Assembly: GCA_020722405.1 (NCBI GenBank)
Contig: DYKW01000043.1
Coordinates: 1-11,446 of the forward strand
Reading direction: 5' to 3'
DNA from: Anaerolinea thermophila
GTDB lineage: Bacteria > Chloroflexota > Anaerolineae > Anaerolineales > DRKV01
Length of the DNA: 11,446 bases
The notes under the pieces are model-generated. The model had not been told where the DNA came from. It searched no databases and was given only the letters and a program-made list of their open reading frames with translations. Positions 5,759 to 11,446 of this stretch are shown in pieces. The position numbers and the translations under genes are program-made. How positions within the stretch are numbered: position 1 is the stretch's first letter; the number at the start of each line of letters is the position of its first letter.

Positions 5759-8584
5759 TTATCCGCCAAACGGTGGTGTGTTGGTTGGCGTATTGGTTGG
5801 GGTGTTAGTGGGCGGGGCGGTATTGGTGGGTGTGGGGGTAATGGTTGGCCCGCCGGGCGTAAAGGTGCGCGTTGGAGTTGGCGTGCGCGAGGGGAGAGGG
5901 GTATCGGTAGGTGGTGAGGTCGGCGTTTTGCTGGGGATAGGTGTCGGTGTCTTGGTGGGGATAGGCGTTGGGGTTGCCGTGCAGACGCCTGGAGGGCAAT
6001 AGGGCGTATTGGTGGCCGTTGCGGTCGGCGTTGGGGTGGGGGTTGGCGTGGGCGTTGGGATGACGTAGCCGCTGCAGGAAGGATCCCAGCCGGGGTTTTC
6101 CCAGGCGATGCCATTAATCATGCTTTCCACAGTGTTGTTCCAGGGGGTAACCCCGTAGATGCTGTGGTATTCGTCCATATTGAGCAGGAAGATACGGTCC
6201 ACGATGATGCCATCTTCGCGCATCCAGATGTTGAGGGTATGCACGCCCGGGGTGGTGATATTGATGATCGTAAAATCGTTCCAGGGATCTCCCCAGCCGC
6301 TTCGCCAGCGCCAGGAGTCATTTCTTGCCCCATCAACCCCCCAGCCGTTACTATTGGTAACGCCGTTGCCATCCAGCCCGATGTGGAAAGAATTGTTCGC
6401 GCTTTGGTTACCGACAACATCGGCGCGTACGCGTACCACTACGTAGTACTGGCCGGTGGTTTGGAAGTTGATGGCGTAGTCCATGCGTGGGCCGGTCAGG
6501 TTCAATCCGGTATAGCTGCCATCGTTGGGTTGGGCCATCATGGCGCCGTCGCCGCTATAGTCGGTGAAGAAAGTCGTTCCTATCCAGGAGTCGCCCGTAG
6601 TGCCAACGGTGGTGGTCATGAAATGTTCGGCTTCCAGCATCAGCGCACCAAAGCCGTCTTCGTTGTACGTACAACTACCGGCGCTGGGCGTAGTCAATCG
6701 CACGTTGTCGAAGATGGCCTCAGCAAGATTGCCGTCGTCATGCGAAGTGACTGCCAGCCCAAGGTAGACTTCCGTGCTTAAGTCGTCGATTATGTGATTG
6801 GCAACATAATTCCAGGTGATGCCGTCTTGGGAGATGAAGCCATACACATAACGGCCTACTCTGCGCACCTTAAGCCATACCGGCAATGTATAACTGCCGC
6901 TACTTTGACTACCCGAAGATGCGCCATTGGTAGTGCGGTACTGGAACCTTTTGCCGTTTCCATAGGATGTGAGCATGTGCGCGTGGGCTGCTGAGGGGTT
7001 GGTGGCCGAGCGAATCATCAGCCCGACTTTAGACCAACTATTGGTGGCCGAATAAGCGATCAGACGGGCCTGGAATTCAAAGATGCCGTCGCTTGACATG
7101 CGTGCCACATAACGGAAACCATCGCTTGTGTCCCAAATATCCTGACCTGAGCCGCAGATGCGCACCTGGCGTTGGGGATTGGCATCCGCCATGGAGGCTG
7201 CTTCTTCGATGCTGGTGCCGGTATGCACTGTCCCGATATCTTGTCCAAACCAACCGTCAGCCGGCGGGAGCATGGGGCCGGGTAGGTCTGTGGTTCCTTC
7301 GCAGACCGGCAGCGGCGTAGGAGTTGGGGTGCGGGTCGGGATAGACCGCGGTACGGCCGGCCGATGGAGGATGCAGCCATTGGTGAAGTTGACAGTGATG
7401 CCGTAGTCGCTATCTAGCAAATCGTTTTGCCAGTTACTCCATTCGCTATCGAAATCCAAGCGGATATAACGCGTTTGCCCGGCCGGAAAATCGTTTCTGT
7501 CGGACAGAATGGGATTTACAGAAAGTGCCGGCGGTGTGTTGAAGCGGCTGCCGCCGTTGCCATCGGTCGAGACCAAACGGCGCAGATTGTTCCAATCCCA
7601 CGAGGGGTTGCTGCCGCTGCTGTAGTCTGAGTAACGCAGGTCGTCCCATTGCATAAAGTCTACACTGGGGTTGGTGCCGCGTACCTGGTTGCCGAAATCT
7701 TCGACGTATTGCCAGTCAATGGAGATGTCCTGTACCTGGGCGTCATTCCAGTCGTAATTGGAGACTGGAATTTCTAACAAGCCGTTGCCATAGTATTGGA
7801 AACTTCCCGGAACGTAGTTGTTACAATCTGGAGTGGGGGTCTCCGTGGGGGGGAGGGGGGTATCCGTTGGGGCCGAGGTAACGGTAGGCACGTTGGGGTT
7901 CGGTGGAATTGCGAGTACGCGCGCCACCCGGAAATTTTCCAGGTAGCCGGTGCGTTCGGCATGTAATGTGATCGTTGGCATGATGCTCGAGATGAGTGGT
8001 GCGATGACAGGATGTAAAAACGTAACCGATACCATCAGGCGCGTAGGCCCTTCCTCTGGGTTGCCGGGGTCGTCTGCAATGCTGCCATCGGGTTGCACGC
8101 ACTGATCAGCCGGCCAGGGATTGTAGGTATTGTTTTGTGGCCCGTTGACGAAACTGCACACCGTGGTATGGATATATCTTTGTTGGCCTTTGGTTGCATT
8201 GTGATCGTTGAGAATGCCCAGTTCGACAGCCTCTACGGCATCGTAGATACTGTGCAGACGAGCATAGTCTTCCTCAGCGGTTTTATCGGCCTTGTTATCT
8301 TCCTGATCACAGGCCAGCCCGTCGCCATCCAGGTCGGCTTCGGCCGGACTGCCGGTGCAATACTTGCTTTTACTGTAGTCACCGGTAACGCCGTAACGTA
8401 CGCCTGTGCGGGCGGCATTACTCACCACCAGCCAGGCTTGGAAGGCGCGGGCCAGTTCGATAATGCCTAGCAAGAGAAGCAGCAAGATGGGTAATACCAA
8501 CGCAAATTCCAACATGCCCTGACCGTTTCGTTCGTGGAAGGGCGTGCGTCGGGAGAAAGGGGAAAACCGGAAGCGTTTCATCAT
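5759..8584 (-). CDS. TadE-like pseudopilin fused to lectin-type domains
   Basis: About 941 residues, three to four times a usual TadE protein. The N-terminus carries a class III pilin-type signal, NGQGMLEFALVLP, with Gly21 and Glu26 placed for prepilin peptidase cleavage with Glu at +5, and a hydrophobic helix to about 53. An EF-hand-like loop DLDGDGLACDQE follows (84-95). After a short TP linker (231-253) there is an unassigned beta-rich region (about 254-404), a second TP linker (415-426), a DUF1349/concanavalin-like domain (about 446-631; DIWDTSDGF, GLMIRSA, YLGLAVTSH), a CBM6/CBM35/GH115_C-like domain (about 647-801; LEAEHF, SWRWRSGW, GVHTLNIWMREDG), and a Thr-Pro tail. ATG-ATG at 8584/8581 is preferred over a GTG at 8593 because GAGGTGG (8590-8596) would overlap the latter. 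It is last in the operon, 33 bp after the VWA gene. It likely acts outside the cell as a sugar-binding pilus or surface component. Confidence 0.88.
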   Translation of the reverse strand: MMKRFRFSPFSRRTPFHERNGQGMLEFALVLPILLLLLLGIIELARAFQAWLVVSNAARTGVRYGVTGDYSKSKYCTGSPAEADLDGDGLACDQEDNKADKTAEEDYARLHSIYDAVEAVELGILNDHNATKGQQRYIHTTVCSFVNGPQNNTYNPWPADQCVQPDGSIADDPGNPEEGPTRLMVSVTFLHPVIAPLISSIMPTITLHAERTGYLENFRVARVLAIPPNPNVPTVTSAPTDTPLPPTETPTPDCNNYVPGSFQYYGNGLLEIPVSNYDWNDAQVQDISIDWQYVEDFGNQVRGTNPSVDFMQWDDLRYSDYSSGSNPSWDWNNLRRLVSTDGNGGSRFNTPPALSVNPILSDRNDFPAGQTRYIRLDFDSEWSNWQNDLLDSDYGITVNFTNGCILHRPAVPRSIPTRTPTPTPLPVCEGTTDLPGPMLPPADGWFGQDIGTVHTGTSIEEAASMADANPQRQVRICGSGQDIWDTSDGFRYVARMSSDGIFEFQARLIAYSATNSWSKVGLMIRSATNPSAAHAHMLTSYGNGKRFQYRTTNGASSGSQSSGSYTLPVWLKVRRVGRYVYGFISQDGITWNYVANHIIDDLSTEVYLGLAVTSHDDGNLAEAIFDNVRLTTPSAGSCTYNEDGFGALMLEAEHFMTTTVGTTGDSWIGTTFFTDYSGDGAMMAQPNDGSYTGLNLTGPRMDYAINFQTTGQYYVVVRVRADVVGNQSANNSFHIGLDGNGVTNSNGWGVDGARNDSWRWRSGWGDPWNDFTIINITTPGVHTLNIWMREDGIIVDRIFLLNMDEYHSIYGVTPWNNTVESMINGIAWENPGWDPSCSGYVIPTPTPTPTPTPTATATNTPYCPPGVCTATPTPIPTKTPTPIPSKTPTSPPTDTPLPSRTPTPTRTFTPGGPTITPTPTNTAPPTNTPTNTPTNTPPFGG
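5767..6058 (-). repeat. Thr-Pro hexanucleotide repeat encoding a C-terminal stalk
   Basis: About 98 codons dominated by ACN-CCN pairs encode residues 843-939 of the large pseudopilin (TPTPTPTPTPTATATNTP, then PTNTPTNTPTNTP). The + strand is correspondingly rich in G-runs separated by short loops, so it can form G-quadruplexes. Such stalks usually act as extended, possibly glycosylated wall-spanning spacers, but here the stalk is terminal with no sorting motif or domain after it. In-frame length variation by slippage is plausible. Confidence 0.85.
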
Positions 8585-8617
8585 AATTACCACCTCAAAT
8601 ACAATCGGGCTACGGAA

Positions 8618-10177
8618 TTATTTGCGCAGCCGCGTGAAAATCCGGGAAGCGATATCTTCGAATACGCGGTTGAGTTGCGCACCGGAAGGCGAATAATAAT
8701 AGTTGCCGCACCAAGCCGTGTAATCGTTGCTGTAAGATGCACAGGGGTCGGTGGCAGGATCACCATCATATCCTACGGCTGCGATATAGCGCAACAGGTT
8801 GGCGCCGTAGGGAATACCGTTTACTTCTGCCAACCCGGTGCCGCCGTAATTATTGGTTACTTCAGGGCCCAGGCCAATGGTAAAAACAACGGCGCCTTGA
8901 CCAGGATTGGCGCATCCACTGGCCGGGTTGGTGGGAAAACAGCCGACAAAATCGGCCATATCGCGGGCATAATCGTCGGTATCGTATTGCCCATTGCCAG
9001 ATGCATGACGCGTCGTGGTGTCATTATCCTGACACAAATTTACCCAGTTGGGGCAGAAACCTATTGGCCAGGTACCCGGATCGGTGTAAACATCGGTGTT
9101 TTCCAGATCGGTGGCATTGGCCAATCCGTCGGTTAGCAACACCACGATCCATAAGGCACTCTCCCGAGTTTGATGAGCGAACATGTTCCCTGCTCGTTTC
9201 AATCCACCGCCGATATTGGTGGTCATGTAGGATGACCACTCTCCGTTGGCATCGCAGGCCATGCAGAACAGGCCGGTGTAGTTACCGCTGGCATCGTAAT
9301 TGCGGCACGGCCCCCAGTAGGTGGTGCCGGGCGAGCCTGTATAGGGGTCTGTGACGCCTTGACATGTACCTGGCTCGTAAACAGTTAGTTGTTTGATAGC
9401 ATTTACTGCGGTACCGCGATCACTGATCCATACCGGTGTGGTATTGTTAGTATTGGTGGGGTTGGCTGGATCGACGTACCACGAATGGATACCATCAGAA
9501 AAGGCCACAATGGCAACACGATCCTGTTCGAAGATGGCGCCATTATCCAAAATCTTTTGAATAAAGTTGATGGCCGATTCCTTTACCTTCTCGAATGGCT
9601 GGCATTCGCCGGGATACCCATCTGATCCACTGGGGTCCTGGTGGTTACAATAATAGGGATCGCGCAGTGGCGTCCCAGAGGTGGCTTCGAAAGTCATCGA
9701 CTCGGAAACGTCAATTGCCAGTACGACATCCATGGAAGCCGCTTCGCTGGTGGCAGTGGTTTCGGCGGGTATCTTCCCAAAGCCGATTACATGCAAGAAA
9801 ATCGTTTCAACTTCAGCGCTAACGGTGACGCGTACCAATTTGCTGGGCGGGTTGGTGCATAGTTCTGGGTCTGGTGGTGTTGCTGTGGGATCACAAATTT
9901 CGATAATGATGTCGGTGGGATCAAAACCATTGAGATTGACTGCTTCTTTGGCAGCGGATTGCATCTCGGCAAAGGTGCGCCCTTCGCGAAATTGGGCTGC
10001 TGCAGCCAATGCACCGGCATCTGTGGCGCGTTGCAGGTTGCCGCGTATGATGAAGTAATAGCCCAGGTCAATGGCCAGGCCAATGAAGGCCATTAAACCA
10101 ACAAAGGCCACTGCTACCAGGATAAGCACCTGCCCGCGTTGTCTAGATGATGAGGGTATTTGGATGGAAAATTTCAT
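8618..10177 (-). CDS. TadG-like pilus protein with von Willebrand A domain
   Basis: A 519-residue membrane-anchored extracytoplasmic protein. The N-terminus (RGQVLILVAVAFVGLMAFIG, one helix to about 45) followed by a helix with AxDAGALAAA matches TadG/Flp-associated proteins. Unlike its two neighbours it has no Glu at +5 after Gly15, so peptidase cleavage is unlikely. The VWA domain spans about 150-515 and has an intact MIDAS: DVSES (156-160), Thr320 in TTNIGGG, and Asp350 in LLTDG. Fourteen cysteines lie outside the membrane helix, several inside long insertions (about 165-195, 230-315 and 355-425), which suggests disulfides. The start is the ATG at 10177 with GGAGG 8 nt upstream; a longer reading to 10252 would run into the previous gene. 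It is the middle gene of the pilin operon. VWA-bearing TadG-like proteins are thought to serve as metal-dependent tip adhesins. Confidence 0.92.
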   Translation of the reverse strand: MKFSIQIPSSSRQRGQVLILVAVAFVGLMAFIGLAIDLGYYFIIRGNLQRATDAGALAAAAQFREGRTFAEMQSAAKEAVNLNGFDPTDIIIEICDPTATPPDPELCTNPPSKLVRVTVSAEVETIFLHVIGFGKIPAETTATSEAASMDVVLAIDVSESMTFEATSGTPLRDPYYCNHQDPSGSDGYPGECQPFEKVKESAINFIQKILDNGAIFEQDRVAIVAFSDGIHSWYVDPANPTNTNNTTPVWISDRGTAVNAIKQLTVYEPGTCQGVTDPYTGSPGTTYWGPCRNYDASGNYTGLFCMACDANGEWSSYMTTNIGGGLKRAGNMFAHQTRESALWIVVLLTDGLANATDLENTDVYTDPGTWPIGFCPNWVNLCQDNDTTTRHASGNGQYDTDDYARDMADFVGCFPTNPASGCANPGQGAVVFTIGLGPEVTNNYGGTGLAEVNGIPYGANLLRYIAAVGYDGDPATDPCASYSNDYTAWCGNYYYSPSGAQLNRVFEDIASRIFTRLRK

Positions 10178-10193
10178 AATTCCTACCTCCGTA

Positions 10194-10970
10194 TTAGGGG
10201 ATTGGGGTTGGCGTTGGCTCTGCAGATACCAGCGGCATAATGGCGTATACATGCAAGAGTACCGGATCGCTTACAAAGGCCGTAATCCAGGGGAGTTTGA
10301 GTTTTTGATCATAGTTGTAGAATAACTCTACCAGTAAAAAGCCGGTGCTGGGGGCAGTGTTGTCTAAGCGGTTTACAATATCAGCGCTAGAAAACGATGA
10401 ATTTTGGTTGCGTGTATTGTAACCGTGATAGGCCAGGGCATAGGACCACCCGGCTTCTCCGCCATTGCCGCTTGTGGAAGGGGGAAAACGGCGCATAACG
10501 GGAGGTGTCCCTTGTTCTATACTGAAGACCGAAAGCAGAATGTCATTCTTTTCATTGGCCAATCCCTGGGCAGGGTCAATCACGCTATACAAACACTCGC
10601 TGCCACTGGATTGTAAGCACAGGGTATGTACTTCTGGTGCCAGGAGCGACAGTTCTTGGTTGACTAGGCAAGACGTTTGTCGGTAAAAATCGGTAGTTCG
10701 GCTACAACATAACTGCTGTGGAAAGACATCGTTGCCCGGTGTGCCGTCACAGGGTATATCGCCGCTGCCGTCTGCCGTTTCTGCAGCGGTGTAATCACTA
10801 TCGCTGGCAAAGCGTGCTGCATTCCGCACCGCATCCTGTAAACTAAGGTACTCATTGAGTAAAAAGCCAAATTCTATCAGACCAGAGAGAAGAATAAGTA
10901 ATACAGGGAACAGGATGGCGATTTCAACCAGCGATTGGCCTCTGGGAATCTTTTTTTGCCACTTTATCAT
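10194..10970 (-). CDS. TadE-like pseudopilin
   Basis: A 258-residue protein with a class III pilin-type signal at the N-terminus: PRGQSLVEIAILFP, with Gly11 and Glu16 in the cleavage and +5 positions, and a hydrophobic helix to about 40 ending in NEYLSLQDAVRNAARFA, the usual TadE continuation. Six cysteines between 74 and 126 suggest disulfides in an exported loop. The C-terminus (FLLVELFYNYDQKLKLPWI at 211-229, then VYAIMPL) fits the conserved TadE end, and it closes with a short PTPTPIP tail. ATG at 10970 with AAGGAG 6 nt upstream. It is first in the operon, 16 bp before the VWA gene. It is predicted to be processed by a TadV/CpaA-type peptidase encoded elsewhere and to act as a minor pilin. 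It belongs to the TadE family, but assignment to tadE rather than tadF is not certain. Confidence 0.9.
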   Translation of the reverse strand: MIKWQKKIPRGQSLVEIAILFPVLLILLSGLIEFGFLLNEYLSLQDAVRNAARFASDSDYTAAETADGSGDIPCDGTPGNDVFPQQLCCSRTTDFYRQTSCLVNQELSLLAPEVHTLCLQSSGSECLYSVIDPAQGLANEKNDILLSVFSIEQGTPPVMRRFPPSTSGNGGEAGWSYALAYHGYNTRNQNSSFSSADIVNRLDNTAPSTGFLLVELFYNYDQKLKLPWITAFVSDPVLLHVYAIMPLVSAEPTPTPIP

Positions 10971-11000
10971 ACACTTCTCCTTCGCGTTTGATACATCTAT

Positions 11001-11029
11001 ATTATAACCCGAAAAATTTTTGCAGAAAA
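11001..11029 (-). promoter_or_regulatory. Predicted promoter of the pilin operon
   Basis: On the - strand, TTTTCT (11029-11024) and a perfect TATAAT (11006-11001) are separated by 17 bp. The -10 lies about 30 bp upstream of the TadE-like start codon and leaves a short leader with a good ribosome binding site. The -35 matches TTGACA poorly (3 of 6), which fits a promoter needing an activator. Confidence 0.6.
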
Positions 11030-11059
11030 CCCCCCAAAAGTAATGTTTTGTGCAGAAAA
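11021..11059 (-). promoter_or_regulatory. Direct repeat TTTTCTGCA, 30 bp apart, at the pilin promoter
   Basis: TGCAGAAAA occurs at 11021-11029 and again at 11051-11059 on the + strand, exactly 30 bp (about three helical turns) apart. The proximal copy overlaps the weak -35. This is the geometry expected of paired activator sites, but two 9-mers in AT-rich DNA could also be chance. Confidence 0.4.
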
Positions 11060-11224
11060 TACTGCGATATATACGGGCGATAACAGAGCCTTTTGTGTTT
11101 CATGGTGCGTTAGGGTGTTTTTAACAACATATAGAGTCAACTCATTTTATCATCAAAGACCATGCTTTATCCTTTCAAGTTCGTTGCTTTGGATTTTGGA
11201 TGGATTTCGGTCTCTGATCGTAAC
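11060..11224. other. Gene-free upstream region of the pilin operon
   Basis: AT-rich sequence with no supported gene, RNA or clear structure. A + strand reading frame beginning at 11043 crosses this stretch but lacks a ribosome binding site and runs into the intergenic repeat at 11225-11385, so it is not called. Confidence 0.5.
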
Positions 11225-11385
11225 TACCTACCCTCACCCTAACCCCTCTCCCGAAAAGAGATGGAAACGAACGCGAAAAATGGATTTTCTCGTCGAAAAC
11301 TACAAAATTACCCGTTTCTGCTCCCCTCTCTCTGTGGGAGCCCCCTTCTGGGATGATAAGGGGCCGGAGGTGAGGGTGGGTAGGC
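11225..11385. repeat. MITE-like intergenic repeat with imperfect inverted ends
   Basis: The left end reads CCTACCCTCACCCTAACCCC; the right end, reverse-complemented, reads CCTACCCACCCTCACC and continues to GGCCCC, so the ends pair apart from a 4-base indel and a few mismatches. Inner CTCTCCC/GGGAG segments also pair. CCCTCACCCTAACCCCTCTCCC-type sequence is a well-known dispersed intergenic element in many bacteria. No protein is encoded. It lies between the 48-bp repeat and the pilin promoter. Confidence 0.65.
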
Positions 11386-11392
11386 AGTTATC

Positions 11393-11440
11393 TCTGATCT
11401 GAAAATAGATTTTCATGTCTGGTGGTGAAAATTATTTTTC
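11393..11440 (-). repeat. 48-bp double-palindrome repeat, right copy (inverted)
   Basis: Perfect reverse complement of 1-48. Here both palindromes are complete: TGAAAATAGATTTTCA at 11400-11415 and TGAAAATTATTTTTCA at 11426-11441. It reads toward the pilin operon about 420 bp upstream of its first start codon, in the same orientation to transcription as the left copy has to the TPR gene. The final bases ATGGCG after it have no counterpart inside the window. Confidence 0.9.
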
Positions 11441-11446
11441 ATGGCG

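Noticed and set aside
5608..6114. 168-codon - strand reading frame rich in Pro and Arg
   Set aside because: Produced by the Thr-Pro microsatellite read in another frame; the composition is an artefact of the repeat.
6164..6781. 205-codon + strand reading frame inside the large pseudopilin
   Set aside because: Antisense shadow of a gene with clear domains; no ribosome binding site and no recognisable protein features.
8534..9136. 200-codon + strand reading frame antisense to the VWA gene
   Set aside because: Overlaps two well-supported genes on the other strand and lacks any family signature.
11043..11402. 119-codon + strand reading frame at the right end
   Set aside because: Its C-terminal half (PHPNPSPEKR and similar) is the translation of a dispersed intergenic repeat, and it has no ribosome binding site.
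1..11446. Composite transposon or integrative element bounded by the 48-bp repeats
   Set aside because: No transposase, integrase or target-site duplication can be seen, and the genes inside look like chromosomal functions; kept only as one option in the repeat finding.
1..11446. CRISPR arrays, tRNA or rRNA genes
   Set aside because: No spaced direct repeats of CRISPR type, no cloverleaf and no rRNA signature were seen on either strand.

Overview
The window looks like chromosomal DNA of moderate GC from a member of the Chloroflexota, probably Anaerolineae or a related class. The grounds are the TadE/TadG-type pseudopilins, the long Thr-Pro stalks on exported proteins, a secreted protein with a YLPVISNN motif just after its signal peptide, and short-period intergenic repeats. 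This placement is inference. No rRNA, tRNA, CRISPR array, transposase or recombinase was seen.

Layout. A 48-bp repeat opens the window (1-48) and returns as a perfect inverted copy at its end (11393-11440). Next come two blocks of 8-bp tandem repeats (69-92 and 108-147) and the only + strand gene (168-1211), a TPR protein with a three-helix membrane tail. It converges on a - strand pair. The first gene of that pair is a coiled-coil C4 zinc-ribbon protein (3702-4406). An ATGA stop/start overlap couples it to a membrane-anchored NACHT ATPase with a HEAT-repeat C-terminus (1222-3705). A 229-bp gene-free stretch with two strong stem-loops follows (4407-4635). Then comes a secreted protein with a carboxypeptidase-regulatory-like domain and a DUF2135-like domain (4636-5547).

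The right half is a three-gene - strand operon of exported pseudopilin-type proteins: a plain TadE-like protein (10194-10970), a TadG-like protein carrying a von Willebrand A domain with a complete MIDAS (8618-10177), and a 941-residue TadE-like protein (5759-8584). The last carries an EF-hand-like loop, an unassigned beta-rich region, a DUF1349/concanavalin-like domain, a CBM6/35/GH115_C-like carbohydrate-binding domain and a Thr-Pro tail. Spacings of 16 and 33 bp, good Shine-Dalgarno sites, an upstream TATAAT promoter with a 30-bp-spaced direct repeat, and a 13-bp-stem hairpin after the last stop support a single transcription unit.

Interpretation. The operon would supply the minor, probably adhesive, components of a Tad (tight adherence/Flp) pilus. 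The ATPase, platform and major pilin genes are not in the window. The most unusual points are the sugar-binding ectodomains fused directly to a TadE pseudopilin, the coupling of a NACHT-HEAT protein to a zinc-ribbon protein, and the double-palindrome repeat lying upstream of both the TPR gene and the pilin operon in the same orientation relative to transcription.
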